This document shows, piece after piece, positions 14,185 to 23,082 of a stretch of 64,000 nucleotides of DNA (position 1 is the first letter of the stretch; the number at the start of each line of letters is the position of its first letter). The notes under the pieces were generated by a model. It did no database searches, was not told the origin of the DNA, and worked only from the letters and a program-made list of their open reading frames with translations. The translations under genes and the position numbers were made by a program. Source of the DNA: CAINVV01 sp037137375 (GTDB lineage Bacteria > Bacteroidota > Bacteroidia > Bacteroidales > Prolixibacteraceae); contig JBAXKJ010000008.1 of NCBI GenBank assembly GCA_037137375.1, positions 1 through 64,000 of the forward strand, given 5' to 3'.

Positions 14185-15222
14185 ATGAAGTTTAACATTC
14201 AAGATATTACAAGGAAAAACATATTGGCTTTACATCCTTATTCCAGTGCAAGGGATGAATTCACGGGTGAAGCATCGGTCTTTCTGGATGCCAACGAGAA
14301 TCCATTCAACACCCCCTTTAACCGATATCCCGATCCGCGGCAGCTGGCGCTCAAAGACCAAATTGGCCGGATTAAGGGTGTTTTGGCAGAAAACATTTTC
14401 CTGGGTAACGGCAGCGATGAGCCGATCGACCTGCTCTTTCGTGCCTTTTGCGAACCAGGCACAGATAACGTTGTCTCCATCGCACCGACTTACGGCATGT
14501 ACCGCGTCGCAGCCGATATCAATAACATAAAATTCAAAGAAGTACTTCTGAATGAGGATTTTACGCTAGATGCTTCGAGTGTTTTGTCGGCAGTCGACGA
14601 TCAAACGAAACTGATATTCCTTTGTTCACCGAATAACCCTACCGGGAATGCCCTGGATCAGAAGCAGATACTTCATATTATTGAAAATTTTAACGGATTA
14701 GTCATTCTCGATGAGGCCTATATCGATTTTTGCCCGGAAAAGACTTTGCTCGCTAAACTGAATGAATATCCAAGTCTGGTGATCCTTCAGACCCTCTCGA
14801 AAGCATGGGGATTAGCGGGTATCCGACTAGGAATGGCCTTCGCCTCCAAAGAAATTATTGATCTGCTGAGTAAGATCAAATATCCATATAACATCAATCT
14901 GCTGACCCAACACAAGGCACTCGAGATGCTGAAGTCATCCGATGCGAAGGAAAATTGGGTGGAGACTATCCTTACTCAGAAAGCATTATTGATCAAAGAA
15001 TTGCATAACTTGCAGAATGTGTTGAAGATTTACCCCAGTGATGCCAACTTCGTTCTGGTGAAAACCACTGACGCTAAAAAAATCTACCATGCCCTGGTCG
15101 AAAGACAGATCATCGTTCGCGACCGCTCCAAAGTTGTGCTTTGTGGTGAAGCCTTGCGAATCACGGTAGGTACTGCAGAAGAAAACAGATTTCTCATCGA
15201 TGCATTGAAAGAAATTGGATAA
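14185..15222 (+). CDS. hisC: Histidinol-phosphate aminotransferase
   Basis: This PLP-dependent class I/II aminotransferase converts imidazole-acetol phosphate and glutamate to histidinol phosphate. It has 345 residues. Visible marks are FLDANENPFNTP near the N-terminus, GNGSDEPIDLL for cofactor phosphate binding, SPNNPTGN, LDEAYIDF, and the PLP lysine in TLSKAWGLAGIRLG (about residue 208). It lies 152 bases after hisD, across the palindrome, and nine bases before hisB. Confidence 0.95.
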   Translation: MKFNIQDITRKNILALHPYSSARDEFTGEASVFLDANENPFNTPFNRYPDPRQLALKDQIGRIKGVLAENIFLGNGSDEPIDLLFRAFCEPGTDNVVSIAPTYGMYRVAADINNIKFKEVLLNEDFTLDASSVLSAVDDQTKLIFLCSPNNPTGNALDQKQILHIIENFNGLVILDEAYIDFCPEKTLLAKLNEYPSLVILQTLSKAWGLAGIRLGMAFASKEIIDLLSKIKYPYNINLLTQHKALEMLKSSDAKENWVETILTQKALLIKELHNLQNVLKIYPSDANFVLVKTTDAKKIYHALVERQIIVRDRSKVVLCGEALRITVGTAEENRFLIDALKEIG

Positions 15223-15231
15223 ATTTAGGAC

Positions 15232-16356
15232 ATGAAAAAAGCACTATTTATCGACCGTGATGGCACGTTAATCGTTGAACCGCCTGACGATTTTCAGGTG
15301 GACACACTCGAGAAACTGGAGTTTCTACCAGGTGTCTTTCGGAATCTTTATGCCATCCAAAAACATTTTGGTTACGAGCTAGTGATGGTTTCCAACCAGG
15401 ACGGCCTGGGTGGCGAAGGTTATCCGGAAGAAAATTTCCATTTGGTACAAGGCAAAGTCCTAAAAGCCTTCGAAAATGAGGGTGTAACCTTTAAACGCAT
15501 CTTCATCGATAGCTCTTTCCCGGAAGATAATTCACCAACCAGGAAACCGGAAATCGGACTCCTGCAGGAATACCTCGATGGCTCCTATGATTTGGCTAAT
15601 TCGTTTGTCATCGGCGACCGCCTGACAGACGTGCAGATGGCGAAAAACCTGGGATCAAAGGCGATCTACTTCGCGCCCGAAACAAGAGCTGACGATCTCA
15701 TTTCGAGTAATCTATCTTCCTCTTGCGCAATGGTTTCGGACAACTGGGAAGAGATATTCCTTTTCCTCTCTGACATCGAGCGCAAGGCTTCGGTAAAAAG
15801 GGAAACCAGGGAGACGAACATATTTGTCGAAATAAACCTTGCCGGGAAAGGGGTCGGAAGGATCTCTACCGGACTTCACTTTTTCGATCACATGCTCCAG
15901 CAAATTTCCACCCATTCGGGCTGCGACCTGACCATCCAGGTAATTGGCGACCTGGAAGTGGACGAACACCATACCGTCGAAGATACTGCCATCGCTCTGG
16001 GCGAAGTCATCCGCAAAGCACTTGGTGACAAACGTGGCATCGAACGATACGGATTCTGTCTGCCAATGGATGACTGTCTTGCCCAGGTTGCGATCGATTT
16101 CGGCGGTAGGCCCTGGCTGGTCTGGGAGGCCGAATTTCAGCGCGAATATGTCGGAGATGTGCCAACAGAACTTTTCCACCATTTCTTCAAATCATTCTCA
16201 GACGCTGCCTTGTGCAACCTGAATATCTGGGCCGAAGGCACTAATGAGCACCATAAAATCGAGGGAATCTTCAAGGCATTTGCCCGCTCCATCAAGATGG
16301 CAATCAGAAAAGATCCTTACCAGGATACCCTTCCCAGCTCAAAAGGCAAACTATAA
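15232..16356 (+). CDS. hisB: Bifunctional histidinol-phosphatase / imidazoleglycerol-phosphate dehydratase
   Basis: This is a 374-residue fusion of two steps. Residues 1-160 form a HAD phosphatase with the DxD nucleophile motif FIDRDGTL, the VSNQDG motif and IGDRLTDVQMA. Residues about 180-374 form the dehydratase, with HFFDHMLQQISTHSG, DEHHTVEDTAIALGE and NEHHKIEGIFKAFAR supplying manganese-binding histidines. The fused form occurs in enterobacteria and many Bacteroidetes. The gene follows hisC closely. Confidence 0.95.
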   Translation: MKKALFIDRDGTLIVEPPDDFQVDTLEKLEFLPGVFRNLYAIQKHFGYELVMVSNQDGLGGEGYPEENFHLVQGKVLKAFENEGVTFKRIFIDSSFPEDNSPTRKPEIGLLQEYLDGSYDLANSFVIGDRLTDVQMAKNLGSKAIYFAPETRADDLISSNLSSSCAMVSDNWEEIFLFLSDIERKASVKRETRETNIFVEINLAGKGVGRISTGLHFFDHMLQQISTHSGCDLTIQVIGDLEVDEHHTVEDTAIALGEVIRKALGDKRGIERYGFCLPMDDCLAQVAIDFGGRPWLVWEAEFQREYVGDVPTELFHHFFKSFSDAALCNLNIWAEGTNEHHKIEGIFKAFARSIKMAIRKDPYQDTLPSSKGKL

Positions 16357-16410
16357 AAAATATTTCAAACGTTCGAAACGCAAACGGCCAGTGGCCAAAA
16401 AGTCAAGCAA

Positions 16411-17283
16411 ATGTTAAGCAACAAAAACAAAGAAACCGCAGTCCTGCTGATCCACTGCCCCGACCAGCAAGGAATTCTGGCCGATGTAACCCAGTTTCTG
16501 AACAAAAACAACGGCAATATCATCTACCTGGACGAGAATGTAGATCGTGTCGAATCTATCTTTTTCATGCGCGTCGAATGGGAAATTGAAAACTTTGATA
16601 TCCCAAAGGAGAAGATTGCTGACTATTTCGATACCCTGATTGCAAAGAAATACAACATCAGTTTTCAACTTCATTTTTCGGATAAGGTACCCAGGATGGC
16701 ACTCTTTGTTTCGAAAATGTCTCATTGCATGTTCGACATCCTGGCTAGATATATGGCAGGTGAATGGGTGGTAAATATTCCATTGATCGTCAGCAACCAC
16801 AAAGACATGCAACCCATTGCCGAACAATTTGGCATTGATTTCTATTGTTTTGAAAAGAACAGTACCAACAAAGCTGAACAGGAAGCAAAAGAAATAGCCC
16901 TGCTAAAAGAGAAAAATATTGATCTGATCGTGCTGGGTCGTTACATGCAGGTGCTGAGTGATCATTTCGTTTCTCATTTCCCCAACCGGATTATCAATAT
17001 CCACCACTCCTTCCTGCCCGCTTTTGCAGGCGCTAAACCATACCATGCGGCCTACGAACGCGGGGTGAAACTCATCGGGGCCACCAGCCATTATGTCACA
17101 GCAGAACTCGATGCCGGTCCTATCATTGCACAGAATGTGGCCCATATTTCTCATATCGACAGCATCGACAACCTGGTCCGCAAGGGTCGGGATCTTGAGA
17201 AGATAGTACTGAGCGAAGCCGTGCACAAACATCTTGAGCACAAGATTCTTGTATTCAATAACAGAACCGTAATTTTTCACTGA
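16411..17283 (+). CDS. purU: Formyltetrahydrofolate deformylase
   Basis: This enzyme hydrolyses 10-formyl-THF to formate and THF, balancing one-carbon pools and feeding formate to purine synthesis. At 290 residues, an N-terminal ACT domain (about 8-85, LLIHCPDQQGILADVTQFL) precedes a formyltransferase domain with NIHHSFLPAFAGAKPYHAAY and GATSHYVTAELDAGPII. It stands within the his operon, between hisB and hisH. The link may be the AICAR and one-carbon flow that joins histidine and purine synthesis, which is inference. Its stop overlaps the next start (TGATG). Confidence 0.93.
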   Translation: MLSNKNKETAVLLIHCPDQQGILADVTQFLNKNNGNIIYLDENVDRVESIFFMRVEWEIENFDIPKEKIADYFDTLIAKKYNISFQLHFSDKVPRMALFVSKMSHCMFDILARYMAGEWVVNIPLIVSNHKDMQPIAEQFGIDFYCFEKNSTNKAEQEAKEIALLKEKNIDLIVLGRYMQVLSDHFVSHFPNRIINIHHSFLPAFAGAKPYHAAYERGVKLIGATSHYVTAELDAGPIIAQNVAHISHIDSIDNLVRKGRDLEKIVLSEAVHKHLEHKILVFNNRTVIFH

Positions 17284-17846
17284 TGAAGAGTAGATATTTT
17301 TACGGCATTCAATTGGGAATGCTCCTTTTGAGTTCACTAATGGTTCCCAATCATTCCATTGGCCAAATCCCTGTAAAAGAAGTTCCTGCCGACTATGGTT
17401 ACGTCGTAAAAATCGGCGACCAGATTCCGGAATTTTCTACTATAACGACTGATGGAAAAAAAATCTCAACCGCCGACTTCAAAGGCAAGATAGTCATGCT
17501 TCAGTTTACTGCCAGCTGGTGTAGCATCTGCCGCAAGGAAATGCCTTTCATTGAGAAGGATATATGGCAAAAGCAGAAAAACAATAAAAATTTTGTTTTG
17601 ATTGGCATCGATTTGGACGAACCTGTCGAAAAGGTAAAAAAATTCAGAGAGGATATTAAAATTACCTATCCGCTTGCGCTCGATCCCGCTGGAAAAATAT
17701 TCGGTCTCGTCGCAGAAAAAAAAGCCGGAGTAACCAGGAATGTCATCCTCGACAAAACAGGCAAAATTATTTATCTGACAAGACTATACAAAGAGGACGA
17801 ATTCGCCGAAATGGTTAAGGTTATAGAGACATTATTAAAAGATTAA
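17283..17846 (+). CDS. TlpA-like exported thioredoxin
   Basis: This 187-residue protein has an N-terminal signal-type sequence (GIQLGMLLLSSLMVPNHSIG) and a thioredoxin-fold domain (about 45-185). The redox motif is WCSICRK in FTASWCSICRKEMPF, a CxxC with Ser-Ile between the cysteines. The AhpC/TSA-like framing GKIVMLQFTASWC identifies the TlpA/ResA group. Such proteins reduce periplasmic disulphides. It is coupled to purU by a one-base overlap, although no functional relation to histidine synthesis is evident. Confidence 0.85.
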   Translation: MKSRYFYGIQLGMLLLSSLMVPNHSIGQIPVKEVPADYGYVVKIGDQIPEFSTITTDGKKISTADFKGKIVMLQFTASWCSICRKEMPFIEKDIWQKQKNNKNFVLIGIDLDEPVEKVKKFREDIKITYPLALDPAGKIFGLVAEKKAGVTRNVILDKTGKIIYLTRLYKEDEFAEMVKVIETLLKD

Positions 17847-17897
17847 AGGTTAGTGGCCTAACGACACAAATTATTCAAACACGCCAGGTGTAATTCA

Positions 17898-18503
17898 ATG
17901 AAAGTTGCAATAATAAAATACAATGCAGGAAACATTCAATCAGTCGATTATGCCCTCAGGCGACTGGGAATTGAAGCATCCGTCACTGCCAACCATCAGG
18001 AAATCCAGTCGGCCGACAGGGTCATCTTTCCCGGTGTGGGAGAAGCCTCCACAACCATGGCTTACCTGCGAACCCACGGACTTGACAAACTCATCACCGG
18101 ACTGAAACAACCAGTCCTAGGTATTTGTCTGGGTTTGCAGCTAATGTGCCGTCACTCCGAAGAGGGTGATGTCGATTGCCTCGGCATCTTCGACGAAACT
18201 GTCAGGAAATTCATCCTTCAACCCGAGCAGCTCCCAAGCATGAAAATTCCTCACATGGGATGGAATACCATCAGTGGACTGAAAAGCAATCTGTTCGATC
18301 CGTCGCTGGAAAATGAATATTGTTATTTCGTTCACTCCTTCTACGCAACCATCGGGGCAAATACAGCAGCTATTTGCAATTATCCGGAGCCCTTCAGCGC
18401 AGCGCTTCAAAAAGATAATTTCTATGCGGTTCAGTTTCACCCCGAAAAAAGTGGAATCGTAGGTGCAAGAATCCTGGAAAATTTTCTGAATCTTAACGTG
18501 TAA
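17898..18503 (+). CDS. hisH: Imidazole glycerol phosphate synthase, glutaminase subunit
   Basis: This class I glutamine amidotransferase of 201 residues supplies ammonia to HisF. The nucleophile lies in GICLGLQLMC (Cys about 76). The His-Glu pair of the triad is in AVQFHPEKSG near the C-terminus, and IFPGVGEAS lies near the oxyanion region. It is followed two bases later by hisA. The intergenic gap from the thioredoxin gene is only 51 bases, so the operon continues across the purU/thioredoxin insert. Confidence 0.95.
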   Translation: MKVAIIKYNAGNIQSVDYALRRLGIEASVTANHQEIQSADRVIFPGVGEASTTMAYLRTHGLDKLITGLKQPVLGICLGLQLMCRHSEEGDVDCLGIFDETVRKFILQPEQLPSMKIPHMGWNTISGLKSNLFDPSLENEYCYFVHSFYATIGANTAAICNYPEPFSAALQKDNFYAVQFHPEKSGIVGARILENFLNLNV

Positions 18504-18505
18504 TT

Positions 18506-19228
18506 ATGAGTATTGAAATTATCCCTGCCATAGATATTATCGGTGGAAAATGCGTCAGGCTCAGTCAGGGCGACTACAACCGCAAGACCATCTACAACGA
18601 GGATCCGCTTGAAGTTGCCAAAATGTTCGAGTCGAATGGTATCACAAGGTTGCACCTGGTTGATCTTGATGGCGCCAAGGCACACCATATTGTAAACTAT
18701 AAAGTTCTGGAGAATATCGCCAACAATACTGACTTGATCATTGATTTTGGTGGCGGACTCAAAAGTGACAGAGACCTGGAAATTGCCTTCGAATCGGGTG
18801 CTGCCATGATTACAGGCGGAAGCATTGCAGTTAAATCACCCGAAACCATGATTAGCTGGATCGAAAATTTTGGCTCCGAAAGAATCATTCTCGGAGCAGA
18901 TGTCTCTGATCGAAAAATAGCTGTTTCCGGCTGGACCGAGGATAGCGGCCTCGATATTTTCTCTTTCATCAATGGATGGCAGGAAAAAGGCATCGACAAG
19001 GTCATCAGCACTGATATCAGCCGGGATGGTATGCTGACCGGCCCATCGCTTGAACTCTATCAGGAAATCATTAATAGATTTCCTGACATATACTTGATTG
19101 CAAGTGGCGGTGTTGGTTCCTTACAAGACCTAATCGATCTGGAATATATTGGCATACAGTCTGTTATCGTAGGCAAAGCCATCTACGAAGGAAAAATTTC
19201 GATGGAAGATATCCAAAGGTTCAAATAG
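18506..19228 (+). CDS. hisA: Phosphoribosylformimino-AICAR phosphate isomerase
   Basis: This (beta-alpha)8-barrel isomerase of the histidine pathway has 240 residues. It has the usual start IEIIPAIDIIGGKCVRLSQG (catalytic Asp in AIDI), the second catalytic Asp in STDISRDGM, and the phosphate-binding repeats FGGGLKS and ASGGVGS. It directly follows hisH with two bases between the genes and precedes hisF by 15 bases. Substrate and pathway position follow from the family. Confidence 0.95.
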   Translation: MSIEIIPAIDIIGGKCVRLSQGDYNRKTIYNEDPLEVAKMFESNGITRLHLVDLDGAKAHHIVNYKVLENIANNTDLIIDFGGGLKSDRDLEIAFESGAAMITGGSIAVKSPETMISWIENFGSERIILGADVSDRKIAVSGWTEDSGLDIFSFINGWQEKGIDKVISTDISRDGMLTGPSLELYQEIINRFPDIYLIASGGVGSLQDLIDLEYIGIQSVIVGKAIYEGKISMEDIQRFK

Positions 19229-19243
19229 CAAACCCTCATCAGC

Positions 19244-19996
19244 ATGCTCAGTAAACGCATCATTCCCTGCCTGGATATCCGCAACGGCCAAACCGTCAAG
19301 GGAGTCAATTTCGTCAACATCCGCGAAGTCGGGGATCCTGTCGAGCTGGGTAAAACCTACTCGGCACAAGGCGCCGATGAACTGGTTTTTCTGGATATCA
19401 CCGCCACGCATGAAGGGCGTAAAACCTTTGTCGAACTGGTCAAGCGTATCGCTGCCAACCTCAATATCCCCTTCACGGTAGGTGGAGGGATCAGTGAGCT
19501 CAAAGATGCGGATGCCCTGCTGGCAGCAGGTGCCGACAAGATATCCATCAACTCTTCGGCTATTAAGAATCCGAAATTAATCGATGACCTGGCGCTTCAT
19601 TTTGGTAGCCAGTTTGTGGTGGTGGCCATCGATGCCCGGGAGGAAAACAACAGGTGGGAAGCGACCATTCATGGTGGCAGAATCCCTACCGGGAAAGAAC
19701 TTTTTGCATGGGCCAAAGAAGCCGAGAACCGTGGCGCCGGCGAAATTTTGTTCACTTCTATGAACCACGATGGCACCAAAAACGGGTTCGCAAATGAAGC
19801 GCTTGCGCACATGGCAGATCTGCTGACTATCCCCTTGATCGCTTCTGGCGGAGCCGGCACGATGGAACACTTTGTCGACCTCTTCACTTACGGAAAGGCC
19901 GATGCCGGACTGGCTGCCAGTATTTTCCATTTTGGAGAGATCGCCATTCCGGATTTAAAAAGTTATCTTCGCATGAATGGAATCCCCATGAGGTGA
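19244..19996 (+). CDS. hisF: Imidazole glycerol phosphate synthase, cyclase subunit
   Basis: This is the barrel partner of HisH. It closes the imidazole ring and releases AICAR for purine synthesis. It has 250 residues, and the start LSKRIIPCLDIRNGQTVKG contains the first catalytic Asp. TVGGGI, GADKISINSSA, LFTSMNHDGTKNGF (second catalytic Asp) and IASGGAGT follow. It is a paralogue of HisA in sequence and fold. It starts 15 bases after hisA. Confidence 0.95.
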   Translation: MLSKRIIPCLDIRNGQTVKGVNFVNIREVGDPVELGKTYSAQGADELVFLDITATHEGRKTFVELVKRIAANLNIPFTVGGGISELKDADALLAAGADKISINSSAIKNPKLIDDLALHFGSQFVVVAIDAREENNRWEATIHGGRIPTGKELFAWAKEAENRGAGEILFTSMNHDGTKNGFANEALAHMADLLTIPLIASGGAGTMEHFVDLFTYGKADAGLAASIFHFGEIAIPDLKSYLRMNGIPMR

Positions 19997-20056
19997 GTTT
20001 TCTGAAAAAAAACAGTAGCGTTCTTATCATTTTCACATTTTACAATTTCAACATTA

Positions 20057-20656
20057 ATGAATATCAACTTCAATAAAGACGAATCAGGCCTCATCCCAGC
20101 TATCATTCAGGATCAGCGTTCCAATAAAGTCCTGATGTTGGGTTACATGAACCAGGAATCCTACGATAAAACAGTGCAATCCGGTCTGGTTACTTTCTAC
20201 AGCCGTACCCGGAAACGCCTATGGACCAAGGGAGAGGAATCCGGAAATTTTCTCAATGTCGTCTCGATAACTCCCGACTGTGATCAGGATACCCTGCTGA
20301 TTAAGGCAATCCCGGTAGGGCCTGTTTGCCATACCGGAGCAGATACCTGCTGGGACGAGAACAATCCGACAGACGATTTCTACTTCCTAAAGACGCTTCA
20401 GGATTATATTTCCAGGAGGAAAAATGAGATGCCGAAAGGTTCCTATACCACTTCATTGTTTGAATCCGGGACTGCCAAGATTGCCCAAAAAGTTGGGGAG
20501 GAAGCAGTGGAAACAGTCATTGAGGCAATGGCCAACAATGATGAAAGGCTGATTTACGAGGCCTCAGACCTGGTCTATCATCTTATGGTGCTGCTAACAC
20601 ACAAAGGATATTCTCTTTCGGATCTGGCAAGCGAGTTGAAGAAGAGGCACAAATAG
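20057..20656 (+). CDS. hisIE: Bifunctional phosphoribosyl-AMP cyclohydrolase / phosphoribosyl-ATP pyrophosphatase
   Basis: This 199-residue fusion carries steps two and three of the pathway. Residues 1-105 are the HisI cyclohydrolase, with VLMLGYMNQESY, FYSRTRKRLWTKGE and the zinc/catalytic TPDCDQDTLL and VCHTGADTCW. Residues about 112-199 are the HisE pyrophosphohydrolase, with KVGEEAVETVIEA and LIYEASDLVYHLMVLL. It is the last his gene. A REP-like palindrome follows it at 20671, marking the probable operon end. Confidence 0.95.
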   Translation: MNINFNKDESGLIPAIIQDQRSNKVLMLGYMNQESYDKTVQSGLVTFYSRTRKRLWTKGEESGNFLNVVSITPDCDQDTLLIKAIPVGPVCHTGADTCWDENNPTDDFYFLKTLQDYISRRKNEMPKGSYTTSLFESGTAKIAQKVGEEAVETVIEAMANNDERLIYEASDLVYHLMVLLTHKGYSLSDLASELKKRHK

Positions 20657-20670
20657 GAAATTAGGAAATA

Positions 20671-20703
20671 CTCGCTCCAATGGATTTGTAATCCGTTGGT
20701 GAA
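20671..20703 (+). repeat. REP-like palindrome after hisIE
   Basis: This short element contains CTCCAATGGATTTGTAATCC followed by GTTGG. Its core GGATTTGTAATCC matches the palindromes near 14060 and 63190. Confidence 0.6.
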
Positions 20704-20773
20704 AGATTATCCGAGTATTAGAATTCCCAATAATATCGTAATGTCGCAAAATTTAAACTCAAATCAGCGTATC

Positions 20774-21625
20774 ATGAAATATAGCCTAGCACTTTTGTTA
20801 CTGACAACATTTATTCTTATCAATCCAATTCAAGCTGCAGACACTGAGGTTTCGAAAATGGACAAGGCCATGATCAAGAATAAACTGGATAGATTTTCAA
20901 AAGAGAAATCTCTTCCGATGGGTGATCTGGTACTGAAAATCGGACTGGATTTTATCAATACGCCATATGTTGCCAAGACACTCGACAAGACCAAAGAGGA
21001 AAAACTGGTCATCAACCTGCATCAACTCGACTGCACCACTTTCGCCGAAAATTGCCTGGCACTCGCAAGAACGGTTAAGAGCAGCCACCCGGATGCTGAC
21101 ACATTTTGCTCAGAGATTGAGAAGATCCGATACCGCGGAGGTAAAATGGATGGCTATGCCAGTCGCCTGCACTATTTTTGCGAATGGATTTCAGACAATG
21201 AAATGCGCGGCAACGTAAAGGCCATGGCAAAAGAAATGGGAGGAAAATTGTTGCCCGTTCATCTTAATTTTATGAGTACTCACCCGAAAGAGTACCCTCA
21301 ACTGATCAATGACCCGGCGACCACAGGCAAAATCAAGATAATAGAGGAAAAAGTCTCAGCCCAACAGTTTTATTATATCCCTGCTGATCAGTTTGAAAGC
21401 ATCGAAGGTCAGGTGAAGGACGGCGATATTGTAACACTCACCACTTCCATCCCCGGAATCGATGTATCTCATGTGGGCATCCTGATGAAAAAAGATGGAA
21501 GGATATTTCTGCTGCATGCATCCTCTGGTATCATGAAGGTAGTCGTCAGTCAGGAGCCTTTTGCTCAATATCTGGCCAAGAGTAAAAAAACGACGGGGGT
21601 GATGATTGCCAGACCTCAGGAATAA
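20774..21625 (+). CDS. Secreted DUF1460 protein, N-acetylmuramoyl-L-alanine amidase-like
   Basis: This 283-residue exported protein uses the ATG at 20774, which gives a signal peptide MKYSLALLLLTTFILINPIQ; longer frames begin inside a palindrome. The domain is the NlpC/P60-related DUF1460 fold. The probable nucleophile Cys is in HQLDCTTFAENCLALAR and the His in IDVSHVGILMK, with LLHASSGIMKV near the end. Members cut or modify peptidoglycan peptides. Substrate is unknown. It follows the his operon in the same direction, separated by the palindrome. Confidence 0.8.
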   Translation: MKYSLALLLLTTFILINPIQAADTEVSKMDKAMIKNKLDRFSKEKSLPMGDLVLKIGLDFINTPYVAKTLDKTKEEKLVINLHQLDCTTFAENCLALARTVKSSHPDADTFCSEIEKIRYRGGKMDGYASRLHYFCEWISDNEMRGNVKAMAKEMGGKLLPVHLNFMSTHPKEYPQLINDPATTGKIKIIEEKVSAQQFYYIPADQFESIEGQVKDGDIVTLTTSIPGIDVSHVGILMKKDGRIFLLHASSGIMKVVVSQEPFAQYLAKSKKTTGVMIARPQE

Positions 21626-21734
21626 ACCGAACTGGGCCAAGCCAAATTATCTTAATGTTAATTCATCTATTGCACTGAAACTTTTACTTGTTACGGGAGT
21701 ATCAACTGTATTATTAATTTTAATACAATTGAAC

Positions 21735-22361
21735 ATGTCACTCTTAGAACAATTAAATAAGCGTTACGCAACCAAAAAATTTGATTCTTCCAGAAAAATA
21801 TCTTCTGAAGATCTCAACACCCTGCTGGAGGCAATTCGCCTTTCCGCTTCTTCCTATGGTCTACAAGCATATAAAATTCTCGTTGTAGAGAATCCTGAAA
21901 TTCGTAAACAACTGCGCGCGGCTGCCTACGACCAATCCCAGATTACCGATGCATCGCAATTACTGGTTTTTGCATTAGATACCAATTTTGATGAAAAAGG
22001 CGTTGACCATTTTATTGAATTAACGGCCAAAACCCGCAAGGTAAATGTATCTGATCTTTCAGGGTACTCCGACATGATGAAGGGAAGCGTCCAGAGGCCA
22101 AAAGAGATGGTGCAAAACTGGTTTACCCATCAGATATATATTGCCTTAGGCTTTGGACTCGTCTCAGCTGCTCAGCTGAAACTGGATAGCTGTCCAATGG
22201 AGGGATTTGACAATGGCAAGTTTGATGAAATCCTCGGGTTAAAAGAAAAGAACCTACACTCAGTCGTGCTTCTGACTGTAGGATACCGTTCACCTGAAGA
22301 TAATTACCAGAACTTGACTAAAGTTAGACTTCCAAAAGATGAACTCTTTTTGAATATCTGA
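21735..22361 (+). CDS. NAD(P)H-dependent nitroreductase-family oxidoreductase
   Basis: This 208-residue FMN flavoenzyme of the nitroreductase (NfsB-like) family starts MSLLEQLNKRYATKKFDSS. I chose it over an upstream start that would add a stretch of unrelated hydrophobic sequence. Family marks are the FMN-phosphate-binding RYATKKFD region, the AIRLSASSYGLQAYKILVV segment and the C-terminal MEGFD...LKEKNLHSVVLLTVGYR. Members reduce nitro compounds or quinones. The physiological substrate is not evident. Confidence 0.88.
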   Translation: MSLLEQLNKRYATKKFDSSRKISSEDLNTLLEAIRLSASSYGLQAYKILVVENPEIRKQLRAAAYDQSQITDASQLLVFALDTNFDEKGVDHFIELTAKTRKVNVSDLSGYSDMMKGSVQRPKEMVQNWFTHQIYIALGFGLVSAAQLKLDSCPMEGFDNGKFDEILGLKEKNLHSVVLLTVGYRSPEDNYQNLTKVRLPKDELFLNI

Positions 22362-22483
22362 TAATTCAAATTTTCCTTTCCCATTCGTCAGAAAAAGCTA
22401 ATTTTGATGCTGATATGTGTGAGCTTGTTCTTATGAACCAGTTTATACATATCAGCATTTTAATTTGACCCTACTTGACTAAT

Positions 22484-23080
22484 ATGAAGAGAAGTCGCCA
22501 ATATATCCTATTGATTATCATCCCTTTTATCTTAATCGGATGTGATCTTCCGCGGCTTGACCTAAGTAAATTCAAGAAGTTTGACAGTTTGACGCCAGTA
22601 ATAGTTCTGCCCATAGCCTCTGGCGATTACCTGGTTAGCGATTATGCCTCTATCCCTGAAACCGGTAATGCACAGGTCAACACACCCCAGGTGACACTCA
22701 CCCCAATTGTTTACGCACTGACCGGACTGGATTACAATATAGATGCAGTGGATTCCTTTTTCGTGGTGATCAAGACAACCAATGCCTGTCCGATGCAGCT
22801 TCAGTATTCCCTGACTTTCGATAACGTTAAGCTCAATTCTGCTGTCTTGTCTGGCGGGACACTCGATGCTGTGGGTCATGTTACTTCTCCTACCGAAAGA
22901 ACGACGCAATTTATCCTGAATAATGCTGACTTCAGGAAATTCAATCAGGCTACCAGCCTGACACTATCCGTTACCTTGTCCCAACCTACGACAGGACGGG
23001 TTATTGCCAGTGACTTGAAATCAGGCAAAATTTCTGTGAGAATTTCTTTCAGAGCTTCTTTAAATCTATTAAAGCTCTGA
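22484..23080 (+). CDS. Lipoprotein of unknown function
   Basis: This is a 198-residue protein from the ATG at 22484. The signal sequence ends in the lipobox FILIGC (Cys about 20). The rest is strand-rich, with no family I recognise (residues NAQVNTPQVTLTPIVYAL and later PTTGRVIASDLKSGKISV). It is followed two bases later by a DUF5723 outer-membrane protein gene. The two are probably made together, and the lipoprotein may be exported to the same membrane. Confidence 0.7.
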   Translation: MKRSRQYILLIIIPFILIGCDLPRLDLSKFKKFDSLTPVIVLPIASGDYLVSDYASIPETGNAQVNTPQVTLTPIVYALTGLDYNIDAVDSFFVVIKTTNACPMQLQYSLTFDNVKLNSAVLSGGTLDAVGHVTSPTERTTQFILNNADFRKFNQATSLTLSVTLSQPTTGRVIASDLKSGKISVRISFRASLNLLKL

Positions 23081-23082
23081 CC

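Noticed and set aside
20696..20773. Extended start of the DUF1460 gene
   Set aside because: The extension begins with TTG inside a REP-like palindrome and hides the signal peptide that the ATG at 20774 exposes.
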